Assembly: GCF_016785095.1 (NCBI RefSeq)
Contig: NZ_JAEKJB010000004.1
Location: forward strand, 142,622-206,621
Origin: Alloalcanivorax marinus
Lineage (GTDB): Bacteria; Pseudomonadota; Gammaproteobacteria; Pseudomonadales; Alcanivoracaceae
Length of the DNA: 64,000 bases
Direction: 5' to 3'
Made by a program: the position numbers and the translations under genes. The notes beneath the pieces were generated by a model. That model was not told the origin of the DNA. It worked only from the letters and a program-made list of their open reading frames with translations, and did no database searches. Positions 1 through 8,303 of the stretch are shown here, one piece after another; position 1 is the first letter of the stretch; each line of letters begins with the position of its first letter.

Positions 1-893
1 GGTGCGCCCCAAATGGTGACACCCCGGGCTTCGATCAGACGGGCCGCGGTGTGCCGATCCCAACGTGGCAGAATCACCAGGGTTCCCCCGAGGAAAAGGG
101 GCAGGTTCATGGAGTTCTGTAGCCCCAGCATGTGGAACATGGGCGCCACGGATAAAAACACCGCTTCCGAGTTGAATGCGCGCCACAGCGTGGAGGCATG
201 GAGTGCGGTTATCAGCGTGCGGTGGCTGTGCCGACACCCCTTCGGTTTGCCGGTGGTACCGGAGGTATAGGGCAGCACGCAGAGCTGATCCGAATCGAAG
301 GGCTGGGCGGCGGGACGCCCCCCCTCTTGCAGGGCCTGATCCCAGAACACCACGGCCGGGTCGCGCGGTGGCCGGCGCTCGGCGGTAAGCCACGCTGGCA
401 TCGGCGGATCGGTCTCGCCCTGGGTGCCCAGCCCGTCCGTGTAGTGGAACACCAGGGTGCGAGTCACGGTACCATTGTCCACACAGGGGCGCAGCGAGGG
501 ATAGAGTTCCTCGGCACAGATCGCCAGGTGGGCGCCGCTGTCGTCCAGGTAGTATTGCAATTCGTCGGCGGTGCTCATGGCATTCACCGGAACCACCGCC
601 GCGCCAATTGAAGTTACGGCGTAGAAGGCGATCACGAATTGCGGGCAGTTCTGGGCAAGCAGCAACACTCTTTCACCGCGCACCACGCCCCAGTGTTGCC
701 GCAGATAACCCGCCAGTCGTTCAACCTGCTCCTGCAGTTGCGCGTAACTGACTTCCGTTTCGTAGAATACCAGCGCCGGCTTGTCCGGAAACCGGCGCGC
801 CGATTGGGACAGCGCCTCCGGCAGGGTGATCGAAGGCACACGAATATCCTGCCTCAGGCCCCGTGGATAGAACTGGAGATGATTGTTATTCAT
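1..893 (-). CDS. acyl-CoA ligase (AMP-forming), N-terminal part, cut by window edge
   Basis: Activates a carboxylic acid to its acyl-CoA through an acyl-adenylate. The 297 visible codons cover the N-terminal half of an ANL-superfamily ligase. The AMP-binding P-loop reads YTSGTTGKPKG near residues 200-210 and is followed by the usual H-x-H-R stretch. The frame stays open to the left edge, so the C-terminal half lies outside the window. ATG at 893 is preceded by GGAG. It is the last visible gene of the leftward operon, 16 bp after the acyl-CoA dehydrogenase, and so probably supplies the substrate for that pathway. The chain length or ring type of the acid cannot be told from this part. Confidence 0.9.
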   Translation of the reverse strand, partial: MNNNHLQFYPRGLRQDIRVPSITLPEALSQSARRFPDKPALVFYETEVSYAQLQEQVERLAGYLRQHWGVVRGERVLLLAQNCPQFVIAFYAVTSIGAAVVPVNAMSTADELQYYLDDSGAHLAICAEELYPSLRPCVDNGTVTRTLVFHYTDGLGTQGETDPPMPAWLTAERRPPRDPAVVFWDQALQEGGRPAAQPFDSDQLCVLPYTSGTTGKPKGCRHSHRTLITALHASTLWRAFNSEAVFLSVAPMFHMLGLQNSMNLPLFLGGTLVILPRWDRHTAARLIEARGVTIWGA

Positions 894-909
894 GGTTTCT
901 CCGTGAATA

Positions 910-2076
910 TCAGACGAAGCGGCGGTCCAGATCCCGGGCGATCACTTCCTTCATGATTTCGTTGGCGCCGCCGTAAACCTTGCCGACTCGAGCGTCGGTG
1001 TACATGCGCGAGATCGGGTACTCCTCCATATAGCCGTAGCCACCGTGCAGCTGCAGACATTCGTCCACCACCTGACAGTGCAACTGGGTGGTCCACCACT
1101 TGGCCATGGCGGCGGTGGGTACATCCAGGCCGCCGTCCATAACGCGCTGGATGCAGTCATTGATGAAGCAATCAACCACGGTGGCCTGGGTGTGAGCCTC
1201 GGCGAGCTTGAAACGGGTGTTCTGCATATCAAGGAGGCGCTGACCGAATACTTGCCGCTGGTTGACGTACTCCAGGGTGTCGTCGATGGCCCGACGCATC
1301 GCCGCCGCCGCGCCAATGGCGATCAGTAAGCGCTCGCGGGGAAGCTGCTCCATGAGCTGAGTGAACCCCCTTCCCTCCTCGCCACCGAGCAACTGGCGAC
1401 GCGGCACGCGCACCTGGTCAAAGAACAGCTCGGCGGTATCCTGACCGCGCTGGCCGATTTTCTTCAGTAGCCGGCCACGCCGGAACCCGTCCACCTCCCG
1501 GGCATCCACCAGAATCAGGGAGATACCGCGGCTGCCCTTGGCCTGACCATCGGTTTTCGCCACCACGCACACCAGATCCGCATGGTATCCGTTGGTGATA
1601 AACGTCTTGGCGCCGTTGATAAGGTAGTCGTCTCCGTCCCGTTGGGCGGTGGTGCGCACCGCCTGCAGGTCGGACCCCGCACCGGGTTCACTCATGGCGA
1701 TGGCCGCCACCGTTTCGCCACTGGCCATGCCGGGCAGCCAATGGCGCCGCTGCTCCTCGCTGCCATAGTTGAGGAGATAATGGGCGACAATATTACTGTG
1801 CACGTTGAGGCTGAAACTGTTGAGCTGGGCACGGAACTGTTCCTGGCAAATCACCGCTTCGTGGCCAAAGCCACCGCCACCACCGCCATATTGTTCCGGA
1901 ATGCCGGCGCACAGCAGCCCCAGGCGCCCCAGCTCGCGCCATACTTCCCGGTCAGGGTAGCCCTGGGCCAGCCAGCGGGCTTCCCGGGGCACGAACTCGT
2001 TTTCGAACATGCGGCGCACCGAGTCCTGGAAGATGCGCAGGTCCTCGTTCATCCACGCCGGTGCGGGAATACTCAT
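910..2076 (-). CDS. acyl-CoA dehydrogenase, long-chain/isovaleryl-type
   Basis: FAD flavoprotein of 388 residues that introduces the alpha,beta double bond in an acyl-CoA and passes electrons to ETF. N-, middle- and C-terminal ACAD domains are complete. The C-terminal position that holds the catalytic Glu in medium-chain enzymes is Gly here (VYGGANEI), while helix G carries Glu in LPRERLL. This is the base arrangement known from LCAD and isovaleryl-CoA dehydrogenase. ATG at 2076 (MSIPAPAW) was chosen because the frame upstream runs into the SDR gene with no ACAD-like sequence. It sits 10 bp after the SDR gene in the leftward operon. Confidence 0.93.
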   Translation of the reverse strand: MSIPAPAWMNEDLRIFQDSVRRMFENEFVPREARWLAQGYPDREVWRELGRLGLLCAGIPEQYGGGGGGFGHEAVICQEQFRAQLNSFSLNVHSNIVAHYLLNYGSEEQRRHWLPGMASGETVAAIAMSEPGAGSDLQAVRTTAQRDGDDYLINGAKTFITNGYHADLVCVVAKTDGQAKGSRGISLILVDAREVDGFRRGRLLKKIGQRGQDTAELFFDQVRVPRRQLLGGEEGRGFTQLMEQLPRERLLIAIGAAAAMRRAIDDTLEYVNQRQVFGQRLLDMQNTRFKLAEAHTQATVVDCFINDCIQRVMDGGLDVPTAAMAKWWTTQLHCQVVDECLQLHGGYGYMEEYPISRMYTDARVGKVYGGANEIMKEVIARDLDRRFV

Positions 2077-2086
2077 GCATGGCTCC

Positions 2087-2908
2087 CTAGGGCCGGCCAC
2101 CGCCGCAAACGACGGTCTGGCCGCTGATGTAATTGGATTCAGGGGTACAAAACAGATAAACCGCGTCGGCGGCTTCCCGGGGCGTGCCGGCGCGGCCCAG
2201 GGGAATACTGGCCTCGGCGGCGCGCAGATTGCGGGCGGACACACCCACCGCGATATCCCGGCCCTCGATTTTCACGGTCTTACGCTCTTCGGTTGCCTGG
2301 GTCAGGCGAGTGGCGATCAAGGCAAAGGCCACGCAGTTCACATTAACCTTGTATCGACCCCATTCCTTCGCCATCGCCTTGGTAAAGCCCATGACGCCAG
2401 CCTTGGCAGCGGAATAGTTGGCCTGGCCGGCATTACCCATGACCCCGGAAGTGGAGGAAATATTAACCACCTTGCGGAATACCTCCCGACCTTCTTCAGC
2501 CTCCCGTTTAGCGCTCTCACGCAGGTAGGGCGCGGCGGCCCGCAGAATCCGGAACGGCGCGGTCAGGTGCACGTCGAGAATCGCCGACCACTGCTCGTCA
2601 TCCATTTTCTGGATCACGTTGTCCCAGGTGTAGCCGGCGTTATTGACGATGATGTCCAGCCCGCCCAGGGATTCCACGGCAGTGGCCACGAAGCCTTCGG
2701 CGAAATCCGGATCGGTGACGCTGCCGGGGAAGCTCACGGCCCGGCCGCCGGCGGCCTCGATATCCGCCACGGTATCCGCGGCCGGCACCGGGTCCAGGTC
2801 ATTGACCACCACCGCCGCGCCCTCTTGCGCCAGTTTCAAGGCGATCTCCCGGCCTATGCCACGCCCGGAACCGGTCACCAGCGCCACTTTGCCGTCAAGC
2901 TTTGCCAT
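2087..2908 (-). CDS. SDR-family oxidoreductase (FabG/hydroxyacyl-CoA dehydrogenase-like)
   Basis: Classical short-chain dehydrogenase of 273 residues. Residues from about 10 show the cofactor motif TGSGRGIG, followed by NNAG and the catalytic Ser and YSAAKAG (Tyr-x3-Lys). In this cluster it probably oxidises a 3-hydroxyacyl-CoA to the 3-keto form before cleavage. ATG at 2908 has a strong GGGGGA site just upstream and overlaps the end of the MaoC gene by 14 bp, which indicates translational coupling. The substrate is inferred from context only; SDRs of this type are hard to assign by sequence. Confidence 0.9.
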   Translation of the reverse strand: MAKLDGKVALVTGSGRGIGREIALKLAQEGAAVVVNDLDPVPAADTVADIEAAGGRAVSFPGSVTDPDFAEGFVATAVESLGGLDIIVNNAGYTWDNVIQKMDDEQWSAILDVHLTAPFRILRAAAPYLRESAKREAEEGREVFRKVVNISSTSGVMGNAGQANYSAAKAGVMGFTKAMAKEWGRYKVNVNCVAFALIATRLTQATEERKTVKIEGRDIAVGVSARNLRAAEASIPLGRAGTPREAADAVYLFCTPESNYISGQTVVCGGGRP

Positions 2909-3341
2909 TGTTGTTCCCCCTGTTCGTGATGCCATCGGCGGGCACTCGCACGGTAGCCTCGCCTTTGATTTTCAGCGCCTCGCCCTGGTCTCGTACCGAC
3001 AGCGCCAGCGTCACCCGACAGCTCTCACCCAGTTGCTCGATGGCGGACACCCGGCCCACGCATCGCAGTCGCGCGCCCACCGGGGTAATCGAGGAGAAAC
3101 GCACCGAGTAGGTTTCAATCCAGGATTGCGGGACCCAGTTGGTCAGAACCCGACCAAGATAGGCCATCGACAACATCCCGTGGGCGAACACATCCTCCAT
3201 GCCCGCCGCGCGGGCGAAGTCAATATCCACGTGAATCGGGTTGTGATCGCCGGACGCGCCGCAATACAGTGCCAGGTCCAGCCGCGACACAGGACCCACT
3301 GACAACTCGGGAAGTACATCGTCGATGGCCATTCCGTTCAT
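2895..3341 (-). CDS. MaoC-like hydratase, catalytic subunit
   Basis: Single hotdog-fold protein of 148 residues with the R-specific enoyl-CoA hydratase signature GDHNPIHVD; the Asp and His are the catalytic pair in the MaoC family. AAGGAGGAG precedes the ATG at 3341. Its start overlaps the stop of the upstream gene by ATGA (3338-3341), and that gene is a second hotdog protein lacking the motif. The two probably form one heteromeric hydratase, as known for ChsH1-ChsH2 type steroid side-chain enzymes. It adds water to the enoyl-CoA made by the dehydrogenase. Confidence 0.88.
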   Translation of the reverse strand: MNGMAIDDVLPELSVGPVSRLDLALYCGASGDHNPIHVDIDFARAAGMEDVFAHGMLSMAYLGRVLTNWVPQSWIETYSVRFSSITPVGARLRCVGRVSAIEQLGESCRVTLALSVRDQGEALKIKGEATVRVPADGITNRGNNNGKA

Positions 3342-3796
3342 GAATCTCCTCCTTGCGGATTTCGAACCACGGTGACGCAGCGCAGATCCGCCACCGCCTG
3401 GCCGTGCTGATTAGTGACCCGCGTATCACGCACCACGAATTCCAGGGCACCACCCTTCTTGGCATGGATATCCGCGATCACTGGCTCGAATCGCAACCGG
3501 TCGCCGGCGTGCGCCTGGCGGTGGTAACGGAAGTGCTGTTCACCGTGCAGCACCCGGGCTATATCGATGCTCAAAAGCTTGCGCAACGCCGCCGGGTCCG
3601 GAGCATCCATCTCCAGACAGAAAAGGAAGGTGGGCGGCACCGGCAGATCGGGGTGGCCGGCACCCCGAGCCGTGGCGAGATCGCTGTAGAGCGGATCGTC
3701 CTGACCGATGGCCTTGGCGAACAACGCCAGGCGGCCGCGCTCAACCATGACCTCGAAGGAGGGCAAGGACGTGCCGATATAAGAGGTATCAATCAT
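3338..3796 (-). CDS. MaoC N-terminal (FAS1-like) hotdog protein, non-catalytic partner
   Basis: 152-residue hotdog-fold protein of the MaoC N-terminal dehydratase type. Where active hydratases carry D-x(4)-H it reads QDDPLYSD, so the catalytic His is missing. It most likely supplies the substrate-binding half of a heterodimer with the next gene, to which it is coupled by an ATGA overlap. ATG at 3796 is preceded by GAGGCGG. It lies 9 bp after the thiolase gene in the same operon. A separate enzymatic role is possible but less likely without the catalytic His. Confidence 0.82.
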   Translation of the reverse strand: MIDTSYIGTSLPSFEVMVERGRLALFAKAIGQDDPLYSDLATARGAGHPDLPVPPTFLFCLEMDAPDPAALRKLLSIDIARVLHGEQHFRYHRQAHAGDRLRFEPVIADIHAKKGGALEFVVRDTRVTNQHGQAVADLRCVTVVRNPQGGDS

Positions 3797-3805
3797 CGCG
3801 CCGCC

Positions 3806-4990
3806 TCAGTCCTTGCCGTACAGAGTGACCACGCAGGCGCCACCCAGCCCCAGGTTATGCTGCAAAGCCACCCGCGCGCCCTCGACCTGACGCGGGCCTG
3901 CGTCGCCACGCAGTTGCCAGACAAGCTCGGCGCACTGGGCAAGGCCGGTGGCGCCCAGGGGATGCCCTTTGGAAAGCAGGCCGCCCGAGGGATTGGTGAC
4001 GACACGGCCACCGTAGGTGTTATCACCGTCCAGGATGAAACGTTCCGCGGTGCCAGGAGCGGTAAGTCCCAGCCCTTCGTAGGTGATCAGTTCGTTGGCG
4101 GTGAAACAGTCATGCAGCTCCACCACGTCGACGTCTCCAGGGCCTACGCCTGCCTCCTCATAGACCCGGCGCGCAGCCAGCTCGGTCATGTCGTAGCCGA
4201 CTACCTTTCGCATGTCCTTGCTCTCGAAAGTGCCAGGCATATCAGTGGTCATCGACTGCGCGACGATGTGTACCGCCCCGGTCAGGCCCTGACGGGCGGC
4301 GAAATCCGCCGAACACACCACCGCCGCCGCCGCTCCACAGGTAGGCGGGCAGCATTGCAGGCGCGTCAGCGGATCAAAAATCATCGGCGCGTCCAGCACC
4401 TGCTCCAGAGCTACGGTGTCGCGAAACACCGCATAGGGATTGTTGGCGGCATGTTGGCGTGCCTTGACCGAGATGCGCGCGAAGGTCTCCGGCGCGGCCC
4501 CGTACTCGTTCATGTAGGCACGCGCGGCGCCACCGAACAACTGAGCTGCCCGGGGGGCTTGTTCATCGTAGCCCTGCACCTCGACCATGGCGTCGACCAG
4601 GCCGGCCACCGCCGGACGGCGATCCGGGAACGGGCTGCTCAGCGCGCCCGGCGTCATCTGCTCGAAGCCCACCGCCAGCGCGCAGTCCACCACACCGTGG
4701 GCAACCGCCTGACGGGCAAGGAACAACGCACTGGAACCGCTGGCGCAGTTATTGTTGACATTGATGACAGGGATGCCGGAAAGGCCGACTTCATAGAGAC
4801 CGGCCTGACCGCTGGTGGAATCGCCATACACATAGCCGGCGTAGGCTTGCCGAACCTGGGGGTAATCAATGCCGGCATCCTTCAGAGCGGCGCGGACGGC
4901 GCGGGACGCCATCACATGGTAGGCCTCACTGCGACCCGGCTTGCTGAACGGGATCATCCCGACCCCGGCGACGTACACGCGTTCTGCCAT
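3806..4990 (-). CDS. thiolase family protein (SCP2-type), catalytically complete
   Basis: Thiolase-fold enzyme of 394 residues, expected to cleave a 3-ketoacyl-CoA with CoA. The nucleophilic Cys82 lies in NNNCASGSS, HDCFTANE is at 293-300, GHPLGATG starts at 342, and the second active-site Cys is Cys386 in GGACVV. The size and HDCF motif match the SCP2/SCPx lipid-transfer thiolase group rather than FadA. ATG at 4990 follows a GGGAGAG site; an in-frame ATG at 5014 has weaker context. It lies between the AraC regulator (gap 85 bp) and the hydratase pair. Compare the cysteine-free paralogue at 8304-9485. Confidence 0.92.
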   Translation of the reverse strand: MAERVYVAGVGMIPFSKPGRSEAYHVMASRAVRAALKDAGIDYPQVRQAYAGYVYGDSTSGQAGLYEVGLSGIPVINVNNNCASGSSALFLARQAVAHGVVDCALAVGFEQMTPGALSSPFPDRRPAVAGLVDAMVEVQGYDEQAPRAAQLFGGAARAYMNEYGAAPETFARISVKARQHAANNPYAVFRDTVALEQVLDAPMIFDPLTRLQCCPPTCGAAAAVVCSADFAARQGLTGAVHIVAQSMTTDMPGTFESKDMRKVVGYDMTELAARRVYEEAGVGPGDVDVVELHDCFTANELITYEGLGLTAPGTAERFILDGDNTYGGRVVTNPSGGLLSKGHPLGATGLAQCAELVWQLRGDAGPRQVEGARVALQHNLGLGGACVVTLYGKD

Positions 4991-5075
4991 TGTTCTCTCC
5001 CATCTCATTGACACTCATGGTGCCGCCCGACCCGGGAATCCGGCATGGCCCGACCCCTCAAAGTGATTGGCCGAA

Positions 5076-6128
5076 CTAAACAATTTGCCCGCTTCGGGCA
5101 CGACGTTTGAGATGGGTATAGCGGTATTCGCCGGGGGGCAGCCCGGTCCATTTCTTGAATGCGCGATGAAAGGTACTGAGCTCGGAGAAACCCAGCCGGA
5201 AAGCGACGTCCTGCAGCTGCAACTCCGGATTGGAGAGGTATTCGATGGCCGCATCACGACGGAGGCGATCCTTCAGCCCCTGATAGGTCTGACCCTCGGC
5301 GCGTAGTCGACGGCGTAGTGTCTGCGGGGTCATGCCAAGAGTATCGCCAACCTGCTCCAGCGTAGGCAGGCCACTGTCCAGGTGCTTTCTCAGTAGCCGT
5401 CGAATCCGCTCGGTGCAGGAGGTCTCGTCACGGTAACGCACCAGAAGATTGGCCGGCGCCTGATGGAAAAACTCCTCCACGCTGAGGCGGTTCTGCACCA
5501 CCGGCAGGTCCAGCCAACGGGCATCGAACTGATAACCGAAAACCGGCTGGTCGTAGAGTACCGGCGCCTGGAACATCACGTAAGGGTCGGTGCCGCTGCC
5601 GGGCCCGGGCTGCTGATAGTGCACTGCGCGCAAAGGCAGCCGTCGCGCCACCAACCACGACGCCAGGCCCCAGGAGAAGAACATGAAAGTACGGCGCGCA
5701 TAGTGTTGCGCGCGCGGATCACGGTTGTTCTGGTGGATGATTACCCGGGCAACCCCGCGCCGTACCGTAAGCCGCGCCACGAAATCATCGAGCATCAGGT
5801 GGTAGAACGAGAAGCCCTTGCGCATGGCTTCCCCCAACGTACCGCAGCCAATCAATTCTCGGCAGATATGGGCAAAGGCGCCCAGCCGCACCGGCTGACT
5901 GCACAGCCCGAAGTATTCGTCACGCAAGGTACGGCCAAGCAACGATAGCAGCCGCGCATACTGATCCTGGGACACCCTCGACAGGGGCGTTTCCAGTAAC
6001 GAAGGCGAGATGCCCGAGCGGCGTAGAAGGCGGCGCACATCCACACCCTGGGAGCGCGCCCCCTCGGTAATTTCAATAACGTGGGAGATGGCGATGGTAT
6101 GGGTGGGCGGCGCCACGCGCGCGTTCAT
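5076..6128 (-). CDS. AraC-family transcriptional regulator
   Basis: Regulator of 350 residues with an N-terminal arabinose-binding-like ligand domain (about residues 15-200) and two C-terminal helix-turn-helix units (TPQTLRRRLRAEGQTY and LGFSELSTFHRAFKKWTG). The overall plan resembles OruR/ArgR-type AraC proteins that sense small organic acids. The start overlaps the end of tctA by 4 bp (6125-6128), so the regulator is translated as part of the operon it presumably controls. It is the only regulator in the 16-kb island and the best candidate to act on the divergent promoter region at 10844-10948. Confidence 0.9.
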   Translation of the reverse strand: MNARVAPPTHTIAISHVIEITEGARSQGVDVRRLLRRSGISPSLLETPLSRVSQDQYARLLSLLGRTLRDEYFGLCSQPVRLGAFAHICRELIGCGTLGEAMRKGFSFYHLMLDDFVARLTVRRGVARVIIHQNNRDPRAQHYARRTFMFFSWGLASWLVARRLPLRAVHYQQPGPGSGTDPYVMFQAPVLYDQPVFGYQFDARWLDLPVVQNRLSVEEFFHQAPANLLVRYRDETSCTERIRRLLRKHLDSGLPTLEQVGDTLGMTPQTLRRRLRAEGQTYQGLKDRLRRDAAIEYLSNPELQLQDVAFRLGFSELSTFHRAFKKWTGLPPGEYRYTHLKRRARSGQIV

Positions 6129-7636
6129 GAGCCCACCCCCCGCGCGAATTGAACACCCCGACCCACGAGGTTTCTCAGGGAGAACAGAAAGATCAGGATG
6201 CTGGCGACGATCAGGGTCGCGCTTAACGGGCGCTCCATGAACACCATGAAATCCCCTCGCGAGAGAAGCAAGGCACGGCGCAGATGCTCCTCAAGAGCCG
6301 GCCCCAGCACGAAGCCGAGCAACAATGGCGCCGCCGGATAACGAAAAGCACTGAGCACATAGCCCACCAGCCCAAAGAAAAGCGCCACATAAAGATCGAA
6401 CACATTGTTGCGCGCGCTGTACACGCCCACGCATACGAACACCAGGATAATCGGATAGAGAATCTGGTAGGGAATCGACACCATCCTCACCCACAAACCG
6501 ATCAAGGGGATATTGAGCACCAGCAATAGCAGATTGCCGATCCAAAAACTCATGACCAGCCCCCAAAACATGTCAGGGTTCTCGGTGATAAAACGCGGAC
6601 CCGGCACGATACCGTGTAGCATCATCGCACCCAGCAACAGGGCCATCACCGCGTCGCCGGGAATGCCCAGCGTCAGGGTAGGAATGAAACCGCTCTGGGT
6701 GGCGGCGTTGTTGGCCGCCTCCGGGGCCACCACCCCTTCCACGGCGCCCTTGCCGAAGCGCTCCGGCTCCCGCGACAGCTTCTTCTCGCCAATATAGGCC
6801 AGGAAGGAAGACAGCACCGCGCCGACGCCGGGCAGCACCCCGATCACCGTGCCCAGCAGCGAACCGCGCCCGGCCGGCATCCAGAACCGCCTCCAGTCGT
6901 CGCGGTCGGGCATCATGGATCGCAGGGTCACTTTTTCAGGGCGACGCCGCTCACCCGGGTCGCGGCCCACATTGGCGAGGATCTCGCCGATGCCGAACAG
7001 GCCCATGGCGATGGCGATCAGGTTGACGCCATCGGCCAGGCCTTCCAGGCCGAACGTATAGCGATACTGACCAGAGGTGACATCCGTGCCAATCAGCCCA
7101 AGCACCACCCCCACGATCACCATGGCCACGCCCTTGAGGGGCGAGCCACTGGCCAGGGACGATGCCGCTACCAGGCCCAACAACATGATCGCGAAGTATT
7201 CATAGGCACTGAACTTGACGGCGAAGGCGGCCACCACCGGCGCGAACCCCATCACCACCACGATGGCGATGGAACTGCCCACGAAGGACGCGATGGCGGT
7301 AACGAAAAGGGCGATGCCGGCACGACCGTTACGCGCCATGGGAAATCCATCAATGCAAGTCACTGCGGAGGTAATGCTGCCTGGCAGGTTCAGCAGAATA
7401 GCCGCCGTGGACCCACCGTACATGGTTCCGTAGAAAATGCCCGCCAACATCACCAGCGCGGCGGTCGGATCAAAATGGTGGGTGATCGGCAGCGCCAGGG
7501 AAATCGCCGCCAGAGCACCGATCCCCGGCAACACGCCGACGAAGGTACCAATGGTGACGCCGATGAAACAAAACAGAAAGGTTTCCAGGGTGAGGGCTTC
7601 ATGCAGGCCCAGCAGGATGTTGCTCCACAATTCCAT
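6125..7636 (-). CDS. tctA: tripartite tricarboxylate transporter, large permease TctA
   Basis: Inner-membrane protein of 503 residues with about 11-12 transmembrane segments. It shows the TctA family pattern: glycine/proline-rich loops such as GVLPGIGALAA near residue 40, GVLPGVGAVLSSF in the middle, and the TLGIPGDAVMALLLGAMM signature. With TctB and a periplasmic TctC protein it imports di- or tricarboxylates. The small subunit gene ends 4 bp upstream. No TctC gene lies anywhere in the window, so the binding protein must come from elsewhere. The neighbouring C5-dicarboxyl-CoA genes suggest a carboxylate substrate. Confidence 0.92.
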   Translation of the reverse strand: MELWSNILLGLHEALTLETFLFCFIGVTIGTFVGVLPGIGALAAISLALPITHHFDPTAALVMLAGIFYGTMYGGSTAAILLNLPGSITSAVTCIDGFPMARNGRAGIALFVTAIASFVGSSIAIVVVMGFAPVVAAFAVKFSAYEYFAIMLLGLVAASSLASGSPLKGVAMVIVGVVLGLIGTDVTSGQYRYTFGLEGLADGVNLIAIAMGLFGIGEILANVGRDPGERRRPEKVTLRSMMPDRDDWRRFWMPAGRGSLLGTVIGVLPGVGAVLSSFLAYIGEKKLSREPERFGKGAVEGVVAPEAANNAATQSGFIPTLTLGIPGDAVMALLLGAMMLHGIVPGPRFITENPDMFWGLVMSFWIGNLLLLVLNIPLIGLWVRMVSIPYQILYPIILVFVCVGVYSARNNVFDLYVALFFGLVGYVLSAFRYPAAPLLLGFVLGPALEEHLRRALLLSRGDFMVFMERPLSATLIVASILIFLFSLRNLVGRGVQFARGVGS

Positions 7637-7640
7637 GGTA

Positions 7641-8135
7641 TCACTCCGGGAAAGCGGACACCGGAATGCCCAGGGCCTGAATGAACAGCATCACGCTCAC
7701 CGCCGACATCACCACCGCGATCGCCAGAATCGCCAGTGGTCGCAGGGTGCGTTCCCCGAGAGCGCTGAGCACCACCAGGCTGAACACCGCCGGCACCATG
7801 CCGGCTCGCTCCACTAACTGCGCGAAGCTGATGATACCCAGGGACAGCATCATGAAGGGACGCATCAACAAGGGTGGCGGTGGGTTATCCGAACGTATCA
7901 CCTCGATGACCAGCGCCACGCCGATGGCGGCCAGCATCAGGCCGAGAATCAGGGGAAAGTAGCCGGGGCCCATGCGGCGCAGATCGCCGAGCTGGTAGCC
8001 TGTGGCGATGCCCGCCACGGCCAGCCCCACCAGGGTGAAGGCGATCGCCACCACGATCTCGCCCCGGTTCAGACGCCGGCCCTTGGACGCGGGCCGGGAC
8101 GGCGCCACTTCGGGCGCCCGGGTATCGGTGCTCAC
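7641..8135 (-). CDS. tctB: tripartite tricarboxylate transporter, small permease TctB
   Basis: 164-residue membrane protein with four predicted hydrophobic helices after a basic N-terminal tail of about 25 residues; this matches the TctB family in size and layout. The start is GTG at 8135 because AGGAGG sits 6 bp before it; an ATG at 8150 lies inside that ribosome-binding site. It is followed 4 bp later by tctA. A 168-bp gap with two hairpins separates it from the upstream thiolase-like gene. Confidence 0.85.
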   Translation of the reverse strand: MSTDTRAPEVAPSRPASKGRRLNRGEIVVAIAFTLVGLAVAGIATGYQLGDLRRMGPGYFPLILGLMLAAIGVALVIEVIRSDNPPPPLLMRPFMMLSLGIISFAQLVERAGMVPAVFSLVVLSALGERTLRPLAILAIAVVMSAVSVMLFIQALGIPVSAFPE

Positions 8136-8195
8136 GACACACCTCCTCATTGTTATTAGATGTTTTTATCGCCTCGCCGCTGGAAAGCATGTCCC

Positions 8196-8227
8196 CGGCG
8201 AACCGCCGCGCCTATGGCGATAGGCGC
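8196..8227. repeat. tandem hairpins in the thiolase-like/tctB gap
   Basis: Two perfect inverted repeats abut: CGGCG-aac-CGCCG (8196-8208) and GCGCCTAT-ggcg-ATAGGCGC (8208-8227). They lie between the stop of the cysteine-free thiolase gene (8304) and tctB (8135) in the leftward operon. No T-tract follows on the minus strand, so a simple terminator is unlikely; mRNA stabilisation, attenuation or an operator are open options. Confidence 0.45.
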
Positions 8228-8303
8228 CAAACCGGTTGGCGGAAAACGTCATCGCCGGGCGGGTTTCACTCCCTTGGATGACGGTTTCCGCCAGTCAGGT
8301 CGA

